18,391 nt of DNA from JAHIEZ01 sp964598275 (GCA_964598275.1 CAZRAZ010000013.1:1-18391); one strand, 5' to 3'. Shown: positions 6,500-13,160, counted from the stretch's first letter. Notes: generated by a model not told the origin, from the sequence alone. Translations and numbers: made by a program.

Positions 6500-7522
6500 T
6501 TAAGCTTTTTCAAAATGTCGTCCATGTGCCAAGTGGTGCCGCAACAATTTTTTTGCGTCTTTATCTCCTAGCAAACTTGCAAATGAATCAGGTTTTAATT
6601 TATCAACCATTATTCTAATTTTCCTCTCCATGGCGGCAAAATATCTTGCTGATTGTTGCGGGCTAAGAAAATCCGAAATGAATCTATAGTGATAGGGCGA
6701 CATTATTGATAATGCAAGGCGGGTGGCAAAATTTGGGTCTTCTGACAAAAAATATTCTCTATAGCCCTCTGTTACTGCTTTATCTGTTGTAACAGACACA
6801 CCCAAATTATCTAACACCCCGGTAAGTAATTCTTGAGCTAATCGATTAACTAACTTCATTCTAGTATCGGACGCCACATTGTACCTAGTTCCGTCATTTT
6901 GCCAAAAAACCAATTTTCTAGCTTGATTTTGGGCACAAAATAATTGCATAAGCTCCTCGCTTGTTCTGCCGTTTCGATTCCAGAATGGATGTATAACTAG
7001 AAAAACAAACTGAGCATAGTTAGCAACCAAATAAATTGATAGTTCCTTATCTGTTACAGAATTACTTGTCTTTTCTCTAATTTCTCCGTCATCAAAAACT
7101 GACAACCTCAAAGATTTAAATTTCAGGGGATTCCATTCGTCTAGTACACAACAAAGATCTTCCAAAAGTCCTTGTTTTTTCTCCCTACTTGGGCCATAAA
7201 CAATACCTGATTCGGTGAGTACTCCGCCAGTCCAACGGCAAATATCTTTAGGCCTATACGGATTATTGTGCACTACCATTGAAATAATTTGTTCAGGAGA
7301 AAATGTCTTACCTTCGTGGTCAGTCACTCCAGAGGCGTATAGGGTATATACTTTTTCTAACATCGGCCCGGTAAGCAACGCCAATTCATCTATCAGCTTG
7401 ATTGTTAAGTCTGACCCGTCCCTAACGAGACTGTCTGGGCCAAACCCATATTTATATTTTGTTATCAAAGATTCTGGCATCCATCGGAGGGCTTCAACTC
7501 TAGACAAAGCTTCAATTTTCAT
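6500..7522 (-). CDS. Fic-domain protein with altered Fic motif
   Basis: 340 residues. Fic enzymes usually move AMP from ATP to a target protein, in toxins, effectors or stress regulators. The segment WTGGVLTESGIVYGPSREKK (97-116) matches the loop and start of the Fic core. The active loop is H178-P-F-W-N-R-N-G-R-T. The catalytic His, Phe, Asn and Arg are present, but the acidic Mg-binding residue is Asn182, the following Gly is Arg183, and the last Arg of HPFx(D/E)GNGRxxR is Glu189. A C-terminal extension of about 110 residues is not recognised. Start: TATAAT (7534-7529) abuts an ATG at 7528, so the ATG at 7522, 6 nt after the -10, is the likely start. Base composition lacks the strand skew of its neighbours, which suggests transfer. 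No antitoxin-like partner is seen. Confidence 0.8.
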   Translation of the reverse strand: MKIEALSRVEALRWMPESLITKYKYGFGPDSLVRDGSDLTIKLIDELALLTGPMLEKVYTLYASGVTDHEGKTFSPEQIISMVVHNNPYRPKDICRWTGGVLTESGIVYGPSREKKQGLLEDLCCVLDEWNPLKFKSLRLSVFDDGEIREKTSNSVTDKELSIYLVANYAQFVFLVIHPFWNRNGRTSEELMQLFCAQNQARKLVFWQNDGTRYNVASDTRMKLVNRLAQELLTGVLDNLGVSVTTDKAVTEGYREYFLSEDPNFATRLALSIMSPYHYRFISDFLSPQQSARYFAAMERKIRIMVDKLKPDSFASLLGDKDAKKLLRHHLAHGRHFEKA

Positions 7523-7528
7523 ACCCAT

Positions 7529-7534
7529 ATTATA
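7529..7534 (-). promoter_or_regulatory. Consensus -10 (TATAAT) of the Fic gene
   Basis: TATAAT on the minus strand at 7534-7529, then six bases (ATGGGT) and ATG at 7522. The upstream ATG at 7528 would be outside the transcript. No good -35 is seen. Confidence 0.65.
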
Positions 7535-7582
7535 CTATAAGATATGCGCTAATACGAATACCTGTACTAGTCACGGACTTAT

Positions 7583-7744
7583 TCAATCTTTAAAGGAAAA
7601 TCTCTTGGGCAGGTATCGTCGTAACAGTCCATTGTGAAATTCATTGGTGCCCCGCTGCCAGGATGAGTAGGGATCAGCAAAGTAGGTAGCCATGCCAAAA
7701 TCTTTTAGTTGTACATGATGCGGATGTAAGATTTTTGTTTTTCG
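7583..7744 (-). pseudogene. IS30-family transposase remnant (C-terminal catalytic end)
   Basis: The minus strand encodes 53 residues ending in TGA at 7585-7583. They contain QLKDFGMATYFADPYSSWQR followed by GTNEFHNGLLRRYLPKRF, the signature at the end of the IS30 transposase DDE domain; the E of RGTNE is the third catalytic acid. The frame is closed upstream by an in-frame TGA (7747-7745), and tRNA-Leu lies 16 bp further on, so the N-terminal two-thirds of the gene are gone. No start codon or terminal inverted repeats are recognised. It is a dead insertion sequence between a tRNA and the Fic gene. Confidence 0.85.
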
Positions 7745-7762
7745 TCATAGACGAACCCCAAA

Positions 7763-7849
7763 TGGTGCCGAAGGACAGAGTCGAACTGTCATGGCTTATA
7801 CAGCCACAGGTTTTTGAGACCTGCGTGTCTACCATTCCACCACTTCGGC
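7763..7849 (-). tRNA. tRNA-Leu (anticodon CAA), CCA encoded
   Basis: Minus strand. The acceptor stem GCCGAAG (7849-7843) pairs with CTTCGGC, followed by discriminator A and encoded CCA (7765-7763). The anticodon stem is GCAGGT/ACCTG(T) with loop CTCAAAA, giving CAA, which reads TTG. It has the long type II variable arm (TGGCTGTATAAGCCATG) expected for leucine. TTG is a favoured leucine codon in the + strand genes here. Confidence 0.96.
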
Positions 7850-7861
7850 AGGAAGTTTACT

Positions 7862-7967
7862 TTGTGTCCACCTCCGAGGAATCCCTTTCGGGCTACCTCG
7901 GAGGAGTACGACGAGTTCACCTTTTGTGTCCACCTCCGAGGAATCCCTTCGGGCTACCTCGGAGGAG
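7862..7967. repeat. Two direct copies of a stable CCTCCGAGG hairpin
   Basis: The copies at 7862-7906 and 7924-7967 are nearly identical. Each contains a perfect 9-bp stem CCTCCGAGG...CCTCGGAGG (7871-7904 and 7933-7965), with an inner CCC-ttc-GGG stem separated by small conserved internal loops (aat and cta). They lie in the divergent gap between tRNA-Leu (minus) and the Lgt-like gene (plus), and would be in the 5' part of the tRNA-Leu precursor. A related hairpin lies at 1360-1386. Confidence 0.85.
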
Positions 7968-8002
7968 GACAACTTCGGCTTTTGGATGTTTAGCTTTGGT
8001 AA

Positions 8003-8011
8003 AGTATAGCA
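8003..8011 (-). promoter_or_regulatory. Candidate extended -10 promoter for tRNA-Leu
   Basis: TGcTATACT on the minus strand (8011-8003). The transcript would run through both hairpin repeats before the tRNA at 7849. No clear -35. Confidence 0.45.
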
Positions 8012-8020
8012 AATTAAAGC

Positions 8021-8029
8021 TGGTAAAAT
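8021..8029 (+). promoter_or_regulatory. Extended -10 promoter, leaderless, of the seven-gene operon
   Basis: TGgTAAAAT (8021-8029), then six bases and ATG at 8036. Predicted +1 is the start codon; no Shine-Dalgarno. Confidence 0.65.
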
Positions 8030-8035
8030 AGAACA

Positions 8036-8686
8036 ATGCAAGATTTTGTGTCGATTTTTTTTAGAGTAATAGCGGTATGGCTTTTTTTGTATTTGAACTG
8101 GAGGAATCTTCGTGATAACTATGAAGAGAAGAAACTAGTGGTGGCTAATTGGGTTGGCTTACTGGGTTTTATGCTGGGAGCAAGATTGGCTTATGGTTTT
8201 GTCAACTGGGGGGTGTGGAACAGCTCGGTTTTTGATTGGTGGGCATTTTTTTCTAAACCGGGGATGATTACTAGCGGAGGGTATGTTGGTTTTTTATTGG
8301 TGACGGGAGCGGTGAGTAGAATTAATGGTTGGAAATATTGGTCATTTTTGGAGGATAGCGTGACTGCTTTTTTGTGGTTTTTAATTTGCTGGAAAGCGGG
8401 GGAGGGTAGATTTGATTTAGCTTGGTTACTGGGTGAAATCCTGTTGTTACTGACTTTGATAATTTGTTGGTTTGCGGCCAAAAAATATCGATCTTTTTGG
8501 TGGTATAAAAGCGGCAAAAAGGGTTTTGTTTTTTTGACAGCTAATTTGATTTTTGGTTTGGGACTTTTGTTGGTGGCTTTTGTGCTTGGGCATTATCAGA
8601 GTCAGATGGTTTTTGCTTTGATGATGGTCTTGCTTTCCGTAGCGGGATTGTTTATTCTGGGAGAGGTGTTTAAAAAGGGATCATAA
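8036..8686 (+). CDS. Lgt-like integral membrane protein (divergent prolipoprotein diacylglyceryl transferase)
   Basis: 216 residues with about six to seven hydrophobic segments. Lgt transfers a diacylglycerol group from phosphatidylglycerol to the cysteine of lipoprotein precursors. LGARLAYGFVNWG...FFSKPGMITSGGYVGF (about 47-86) lines up with the Lgt GARLxY...PGxxxxGGxxGG region. However, the His/Tyr-Gly-Gly motif reads SGG, and the GRxGNFxNGE signature is not seen (only AGEGRFD at a plausible place). It is also shorter than typical Lgt (about 260-290). Position two genes before lspA, the next enzyme of that pathway, supports the call. It may be a diverged or non-catalytic member. Confidence 0.55.
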   Translation: MQDFVSIFFRVIAVWLFLYLNWRNLRDNYEEKKLVVANWVGLLGFMLGARLAYGFVNWGVWNSSVFDWWAFFSKPGMITSGGYVGFLLVTGAVSRINGWKYWSFLEDSVTAFLWFLICWKAGEGRFDLAWLLGEILLLLTLIICWFAAKKYRSFWWYKSGKKGFVFLTANLIFGLGLLLVAFVLGHYQSQMVFALMMVLLSVAGLFILGEVFKKGS

Positions 8687-8689
8687 ACT

Positions 8690-9070
8690 ATGAATAAAAA
8701 GAAAAGAGAATCGATTGGGTTTCCCCGGAATTTATTGTTGCCAATTGGTCATTTTTTGGAGTTGGAAATTAAAAGATTGACCAAAAGAAAGATGGGGATT
8801 GATAAAGATGACCCCTTTGCTGATGAGTCGAGAGCGATGGAAAATTCTTTAGAAGAAGATGTGGATGAACAGATTGGTCATTTTAGCGCCGAGGTAAAAT
8901 CGAGTTTTGTTAGTAGACAGATAATTCAGTTAAGAAAAGCCTTGACGAGAATAAAATTGGGAAAATATGGTCAGTGTGAGAACTGCGGCAAGATGATAAA
9001 TACCGAAAGATTGGCGATAAAACCGGAAACCACTATTTGTATTACTTGTGAGAAAGAAAGAAATTCGTAA
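8690..9070 (+). CDS. DksA/TraR-family zinc-finger protein
   Basis: 126 residues, soluble. The C-terminus carries the C4 zinc finger with Cys96, Cys99, Cys117 and Cys120 (CENCGKMINTERLAIKP...CITC), the hallmark of DksA/TraR proteins that bind the RNA polymerase secondary channel. The N-terminal half is charged and helical (FADESRAMENSLEEDVDEQ), as expected for the coiled coil. A direct role in transcription control is family-level inference. Starts 3 nt after the previous stop; its 3' end overlaps lspA by 23 nt. Confidence 0.85.
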   Translation: MNKKKRESIGFPRNLLLPIGHFLELEIKRLTKRKMGIDKDDPFADESRAMENSLEEDVDEQIGHFSAEVKSSFVSRQIIQLRKALTRIKLGKYGQCENCGKMINTERLAIKPETTICITCEKERNS

Positions 9071-9422
9071 GTTTTTTGGGTGGGGATTTTTTTTAATATT
9101 GTTTTTTTTGGGGCATAATTTTTTGGTTTCGATATGGCCGGTGGTTGAGAATAGGGGAATAAGCTGGGGCTGGGGGGAGGGTTTTGCAGTTTGGTTGGCC
9201 GGAGGAATTTGGTTTATTTTGTTTTTAGGAGCAAAAAGAACCGAATCTTTTGGGGTAAAATTGATGTTGTTGGGAGGGGCGGTGAATTTGTTGGACAGGT
9301 TGATTTTTGGAACAGTAAGGGATTATTGGCAGTTTTTTGGCGGCGTTTATAATAATGTAGCCGATTTCTTTATCGGGTTTGGATTAGTGATTTTTGCGGT
9401 GGAGTTATGGAAAAAAAAATAG
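9048..9422 (+). CDS. lspA: Lipoprotein signal peptidase (signal peptidase II)
   Basis: 124 residues, short for LspA (about 150-170), with four predicted membrane segments. It cuts the signal peptide from diacylated prolipoproteins in the membrane by an aspartyl mechanism. Conserved boxes: ENRGISWG (34-41, for ENxGxxFG), GGAVNLLDR (77-84) with catalytic Asp83, and VYNNVAD (100-106) with catalytic Asp106. The start is GTG at 9048 inside the end of the DksA-like gene; there is no in-frame ATG before the core. The end overlaps the next gene by 16 nt through a run of nine A (9411-9419). Confidence 0.9.
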   Translation: MRKKEIRKFFGWGFFLILFFLGHNFLVSIWPVVENRGISWGWGEGFAVWLAGGIWFILFLGAKRTESFGVKLMLLGGAVNLLDRLIFGTVRDYWQFFGGVYNNVADFFIGFGLVIFAVELWKKK

Positions 9423-10063
9423 AAATAGTGTTTGAAGATAATGATTTGTTGGTATTAAATAAGCCTTCCGGTTGGGTGTCGACCAAAGAAGGGAGACAGG
9501 AAAAAAATCCGACTGTGGAAGGATGGTTGGCAGGTAGAGTAGAAGCTGGTTTGCCCAGAAACGGAGTAGTTCATCGTTTGGATAAGGGAACATCCGGGCT
9601 GTTGGTGGTGGCAAAAAACGGGAAATCTTTGGTGGAGATGAAAAAGATATTTTTGGCCAGACGAATAAAGAAAGTTTATTTGGCATTGGTGGCGGGAGAA
9701 ATAAGTTATAAGGGGGTAATTGAAGTACCAATTGGAAGAAAGCAATTTGCTAAGTTTGGGGTGATGGTAGATGGAAAGATGGCAAGAAGTGAATTTTGTT
9801 TGTTAAAAAAATACGAGAGAATGGGAAAAAAATATAGTTTGATAGAGGTGAAATTAAAAAGCGGACGGACACACCAGATTAGGGTTCATTTGTCTTATTT
9901 AGGCTGGCCAGTGGTGGGAGATAGTTTGTATGGCGGAGAAGAATTGGCAATTGGGCGGCCATTTTTGCATGCCAGTAGATTAGAGTTTAAAGGGCTGAAG
10001 TTTTTTTGCAAATTGCCCCTTGAATTACAAGGGGTGTTGAAAGAGTATGAAGAAATATCGTAG
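9407..10063 (+). CDS. RluA-family rRNA pseudouridine synthase
   Basis: 218 residues. Converts uridine to pseudouridine in RNA, most likely 23S rRNA. VVHRLDKGTSGLLVVAK (54-70) is the RluA active-site motif with catalytic Asp59. KSGRTHQIRVHLSYLGWPVVGD is the second conserved block. There is no N-terminal S4 domain, so it is the short RluA/RluC-D core form; the target base cannot be assigned. ATG overlaps the end of lspA by 16 nt and the 3' end overlaps the next gene by 17 nt, so translation is probably coupled. Confidence 0.93.
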   Translation: MEKKIEIVFEDNDLLVLNKPSGWVSTKEGRQEKNPTVEGWLAGRVEAGLPRNGVVHRLDKGTSGLLVVAKNGKSLVEMKKIFLARRIKKVYLALVAGEISYKGVIEVPIGRKQFAKFGVMVDGKMARSEFCLLKKYERMGKKYSLIEVKLKSGRTHQIRVHLSYLGWPVVGDSLYGGEELAIGRPFLHASRLEFKGLKFFCKLPLELQGVLKEYEEIS

Positions 10064-10877
10064 ATATTGGTTGGGGTTGGTGGGTATAGCGGCACTGGCG
10101 ATTTTTGTTTTGGTAAAAGTTTTTGGACAGAAAGAGGCAGGAGATTATCGGATGGGAATAATTGCCGGGGATGGGCTGATGATGGTTAATATTAGTTTTG
10201 AACGGGGAATGGTAAACACGGCTGGTTTGACGGGAGAGGCGGAGGTTTGGTTGCCACAGGGTTTTGATTGGTATCGGGTTGATCGGGTAAGAAAACTACT
10301 TGATTTGGAAAATAAGAGAGATTTGGGTCCATTAATTTTTTACTATAACTTTGGTTTCTTACCGGATAAAATACTTTTTTTGGATAATTTTTTGTGGGAT
10401 AAAAATGTGACTTTGGTAAAGAGCATGGGGCTGGCCTCTTGGTTGAAATTTTTCTATTGGCGGGAGCAAATGATTTTTAAAGATGAGGAAGTAGCAAAAG
10501 AACTAAATCGTCGAGAGTGGTTGTTGTCGGAAATGATGATCAGAGATTTTGCCGACAGCCAATGTCTGAATTCTAGTTTGAGGTTATTGCTTTTTAATAC
10601 GACAGAAAATGAAGGTTTAGCTGAATTTTTGGGCAATCGTTTGTCTTGGGCTGGTTTTTCGGTGATGGGAACGGAAAACAGCGACGAGAAAGTGTTTAAG
10701 TGTAAGTTGGTAATTGGCGATAAGACGGATGAGAGTTTAAGTTGGCAAAGCTTGTTGGAGATTTTTAATTGCGAGATAGAAGAGGATACCGGTCTGGCTG
10801 ATTATGAAGTAGAAATTTATGTTGGTGAAGAATGGGCGCAGATGATAAACTATAGTGGTTATGTCGGGACATTCTAA
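10047..10877 (+). CDS. Membrane-anchored protein with a LytR_C-like domain
   Basis: 276 residues. One N-terminal membrane segment (about 8-26, YWLGLVGIAALAIFVLVKVF) with positive charges before it, so the bulk is outside the cell. The C-terminal part from about 177 (LRLLLFNTTENEGLAEFLGNRLSWAGF...DYEVEIYVGEEW) fits the LytR_C pattern of NGTxxxGLAxxxxxxLxxxGF and a late ADxxVxxG strand. The catalytic LytR-CpsA-Psr domain is absent; the middle region (VNISFERGMVNTAGLTGEAEVWLP) is unfamiliar. Probably envelope-related; function unknown. Overlaps its upstream neighbour by 17 nt and yebC by 17 nt. Confidence 0.65.
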   Translation: MKKYRRYWLGLVGIAALAIFVLVKVFGQKEAGDYRMGIIAGDGLMMVNISFERGMVNTAGLTGEAEVWLPQGFDWYRVDRVRKLLDLENKRDLGPLIFYYNFGFLPDKILFLDNFLWDKNVTLVKSMGLASWLKFFYWREQMIFKDEEVAKELNRREWLLSEMMIRDFADSQCLNSSLRLLLFNTTENEGLAEFLGNRLSWAGFSVMGTENSDEKVFKCKLVIGDKTDESLSWQSLLEIFNCEIEEDTGLADYEVEIYVGEEWAQMINYSGYVGTF

Positions 10878-11559
10878 ATGGTCAAATATTAAAGATCGCA
10901 AGGCGGCGGTTGATAAAAAAAAGAGCTCTGCTTTTACTAAGTGCGCCAAGGATATTTTGGTGGCAGTTTCCCAGGGAGGAGGGGATACTAAGATAGAAAC
11001 CAATACAGCTTTGCGTTCGGCTGTAGATAAGGCTAGAGAGATGAATATGCCAAAAGATAATATCGTTCGTTTGCTGGAGCGGTTTGAATCCCGAAAAGAT
11101 AGTTTGCTGAATTTAACGATGGAAGGTTTTGCCGATGGCGGAGTGCCGATTTTGGTGGAGGTAGAAACAGATAATAAAAACAGAACTTTGGCGGAAATAA
11201 AAAATATTTTTAAGAAATTTGGTGGAAATTTGGGTGAAAACGGCTCGGTGAGTTTTTTGTTTGAGAGAGTGGGGGAGATAGAAGTAGACAGAATGGACCA
11301 AGACACGCAATTAAGGTTGATTGATTTGGGAGCAATGGACTTTGAAGGTGGAACAACAATAGTGACTAAGGCGGAAGATGTTGATTTGGTAGAAGAAAAG
11401 GCGAGAGGATTAGGTTTGGAAATTATTAGAGCTGAAGTAACCATGAAGGCAAAAATGCCAAAGCGATTGAATAATGAAGAAAGGGGGAAAGTTGAAGCTT
11501 TGGTGGAAAGTTTGGAGGAGGATGAAGATGTGCTTAGAGTATTTAAGGGTGGAATCTAA
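10861..11559 (+). CDS. yebC: YebC/PmpR-family protein
   Basis: 232 residues. ATG 10861 gives the invariant opening MSGHSKWSNIK; a GTG at 10855 would add two residues and is not needed. Other family blocks: DKAREMNMPKDNIVRLLER, and EVETDNKNRTLAEIKNIFKKFGGNLGENGSVSFLFE with the usual FxxxGxLGxxGSV pattern. Length is normal (about 240). YebC proteins are known as transcription regulators and, for some members, as ribosome-associated factors easing difficult peptide bonds; which applies here cannot be told. Two bases separate its stop from the next gene. Confidence 0.96.
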   Translation: MSGHSKWSNIKDRKAAVDKKKSSAFTKCAKDILVAVSQGGGDTKIETNTALRSAVDKAREMNMPKDNIVRLLERFESRKDSLLNLTMEGFADGGVPILVEVETDNKNRTLAEIKNIFKKFGGNLGENGSVSFLFERVGEIEVDRMDQDTQLRLIDLGAMDFEGGTTIVTKAEDVDLVEEKARGLGLEIIRAEVTMKAKMPKRLNNEERGKVEALVESLEEDEDVLRVFKGGI

Positions 11560-11561
11560 AA

Positions 11562-12347
11562 ATGTCTAAAAAACTAAAATATTTATTTTCGTCTTTGCTA
11601 TCTTCGGCGGGTTTTTATTTTTTCCTGGGTTTACCCTATGAGTCGAGAAATTATGGCTTATTAGTAGGGATGGTGTTGATGATTTTTTGTATATGGTTTG
11701 GATTGGGAATAATTTTTGAGGGCGACTTTGGCTTAAGGTTGATTTCGGTGATTTTACCGTTGATTTTTTTTGTGGGTTTTGGCATGTTTACGGCTTTGTT
11801 GCCGTTTAATTTTGGAGGAAGAATGATATTGACCATAATTTTTGGTTTGGTTTTTTATGTTATCTTTTTGGTGGATAATGTGTTTATGGTGGCTATTGGT
11901 TTTAGAACGGTACCGCTTTATCGGGCGGCTTATACGGTTAATTTGATTATTTTACTTTTAGCCAGTTTCTTTTTGTTTAACAGTTTGTATTCGTATAAAT
12001 TTGATTATTGGGTGAATACTTTGGCGGTGGCTTTTTTGTCGATGTTGATTTTTATCTATCAATTTTTTTGTATTGCAATTGAGCTTTCGGATGATGGAAA
12101 GAACAAAAATAAACTTGTTTATGTGTTGGTACCGACTTTTTTGATGGCACAATTAGCTTTAGTATTTTCTTTTTGGCCAGTGGGTATTTTTAAGGGTTCG
12201 ATTTACTTGGTGTCAGCTGTTTATGTATTGTCGGGTTTGATTGAGGCTGATATTAGAGAGAGATTGTTTAGAAAAACTTGGTTAACGATGATTTGGGTGG
12301 GGGTGGCAATAATATTGGGGATTTTGTTGGCGACTGCCTGGAGGTAG
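11562..12347 (+). CDS. Polytopic membrane protein, function unknown
   Basis: 261 residues with about eight hydrophobic stretches (for example 7-24, 31-52, 58-82, 86-110, 124-142, 151-172, 186-208, 240-258), separated by short loops. One hydrophilic loop (ELSDDGKNKNK) lies at about 173-183. I recognise no family motif. Last gene of the 8036-12347 operon, starting 2 nt after yebC; its stop is followed by a long non-coding region. Confidence 0.75.
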   Translation: MSKKLKYLFSSLLSSAGFYFFLGLPYESRNYGLLVGMVLMIFCIWFGLGIIFEGDFGLRLISVILPLIFFVGFGMFTALLPFNFGGRMILTIIFGLVFYVIFLVDNVFMVAIGFRTVPLYRAAYTVNLIILLLASFFLFNSLYSYKFDYWVNTLAVAFLSMLIFIYQFFCIAIELSDDGKNKNKLVYVLVPTFLMAQLALVFSFWPVGIFKGSIYLVSAVYVLSGLIEADIRERLFRKTWLTMIWVGVAIILGILLATAWR

Positions 12348-12401
12348 GGGATTTGAGGCTAAAATTGATTGTTTTTGCCTACAGATGGGTACAATCTTGA
12401 T

Positions 12402-12490
12402 ATAAAAGGGGAGAAACGTATTCTCCGACGTTTGTTGGAGTGACCCCGTCAAACGGGGCAGGCGTTCTGAATTTATGAGAATATAGTTAT
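12402..12490 (+). ncRNA. Candidate structured RNA with alternative folds
   Basis: GGAGAA-acgta-TTCTCC (12410-12426) is a perfect 6-bp hairpin and CCCCGT-caa-ACGGGG (12444-12458) a second. Each has a competitor: TATTCTC (12419-12425) can pair with GAGAATA (12477-12483), closing the whole element, and CGTTTG (12429-12434) can pair with CAAACG (12450-12455). A weak promoter (TTGATT 12365, TACAAT 12390-12395) lies in front. No known RNA family is recognised, and no gene follows within 650 bp. Confidence 0.35.
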
Positions 12491-12552
12491 ATATAAATAT
12501 GGATGGATAGGGAAAATTTAAGGGGTTAGCAGGTGGAGTGGGGAAGTGATAG

Positions 12553-12640
12553 CCTATAATATCGAGACCTATAATATGTATTAATTTTCACGAAATGGCC
12601 TATAATTTTCACGTATTAATGATATAGAATGATATAGTCT
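12553..12640. repeat. Cluster of short direct repeats (CCTATAAT, TTTTCACG, AATGATATAG)
   Basis: CCTATAATAT at 12553 and 12568 (15 bp apart) and CCTATAATTT at 12599. TTTTCACG at 12585 and 12606. AATGATATAG occurs twice in tandem at about 12618-12637. Similar words recur on the other side of the xer gene: CCTATAATT at 14078, TTTTCAC at about 14260, and a near-copy of GATAGCCTATAATATCGA (12549) at 14240. Confidence 0.6.
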
Positions 12641-12866
12641 GTGTGGAAAAGTTAAGTGTATCAGGGGGGGTGGTCGGAAGCAGGGGTTAGGGTGAATCGG
12701 AGACGATAAACAGACTACTTGTTTTGTGTTACAAGGGTCATTATTAGAATAGGGAGTAATTTACGGTCGCCTATCAGATTGATGCCTGTATTTTGTATGT
12801 CGCACAATGTATCTTTTACGACGTTGTGAAAATGGCAAAGGCAGGGGAGGAGTAAAATTCAATTTT

Positions 12867-12887
12867 TAATTTCTAATTTCTAATTTC
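12867..12887. repeat. Three tandem TAATTTC units
   Basis: TAATTTC three times in a row, followed by TAAAAAT. Similar degenerate AAATTC-type strings occur at 1021-1088 on the other side of the window. Confidence 0.7.
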
Positions 12888-12940
12888 TAAAAATTTTTCA
12901 ATTGATTCTATTAATTAAAAATGTGGTTTTGGGGCTACCC

Positions 12941-12986
12941 TGGCTGATGACTGTCTGTTTGTTTTTTTTGTGGCTAATGACTGTCT
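12941..12986. repeat. 16-bp direct repeat, period 30 bp
   Basis: TGGCTGATGACTGTCT (12941-12956) and TGGCTAATGACTGTCT (12971-12986) differ at one base and are separated by a T-rich linker. No function known. Confidence 0.75.
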
Positions 12987-13063
12987 CCTGGCTCCCTTTA
13001 GATGGTTTTTAATAGGGTAGATATAAAAAAAGTGGTAAATAAGGCTAAAAATGTCTGTGACTT

Positions 13064-13110
13064 CATTAGAGGCCCTAGAAACGACGATATAATAATCGTT
13101 GACATTAGAG
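13064..13110. repeat. Small palindrome with 6-bp centre, flanked by CATTAGAG repeats
   Basis: ACGAT-ATAATA-ATCGT (13084-13099) is flanked by direct repeats CATTAGAG at 13064-13071 and 13103-13110. It is 61 bp before the xer ATG. The 6-bp centre resembles tyrosine-recombinase core geometry, but the arms do not match known dif sites. Confidence 0.4.
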
Positions 13111-13146
13111 TCATTGGAATTCCGGTAATAATATAAATTTGTGGGA

Positions 13147-13155
13147 TGTTATCAT
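13147..13155 (+). promoter_or_regulatory. Extended -10 promoter, leaderless, of the xer gene
   Basis: TGtTATCAT (13147-13155), then 5 nt to ATG 13161. No Shine-Dalgarno. Confidence 0.6.
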
Positions 13156-13160
13156 AGTTT

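Larger units (their letters stand above)
12348..13160. other. 813-bp non-coding region before the xer gene
   Basis: No credible protein frame or tRNA is seen. From left to right it holds: a compact hairpin cluster (12402-12490); an AT-rich stretch of short direct repeats (12553-12640); a G-rich patch (12664-12692) with a run of seven G; three TAATTTC repeats; a 30-bp-spaced direct repeat (12941-12986); and a small palindrome flanked by CATTAGAG repeats (13064-13110). The leaderless xer promoter comes at the end. In a compact genome so much non-coding DNA is notable. Confidence 0.7.

Noticed and set aside
12541..12650. CRISPR-like array
   Set aside because: The repeats are 8-10 bp with irregular spacing and no cas genes are nearby.
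12661..12700. G-quadruplex in the run of seven G and later G-tracts
   Set aside because: Needs a split of one tract and a 12-nt loop; too weak to list as a feature.
12348..12720. RNase P RNA or tmRNA
   Set aside because: The conserved core sequences expected for either are not seen.
12540..13160. Possible replication origin: AT-rich repeats, TTTTCAC/TTTTCCACA words resembling DnaA boxes, replication genes nearby
   Set aside because: The words match the DnaA box poorly, and the + strand stays G-rich on both sides, so there is no skew switch here. No dnaA or dnaN is present.
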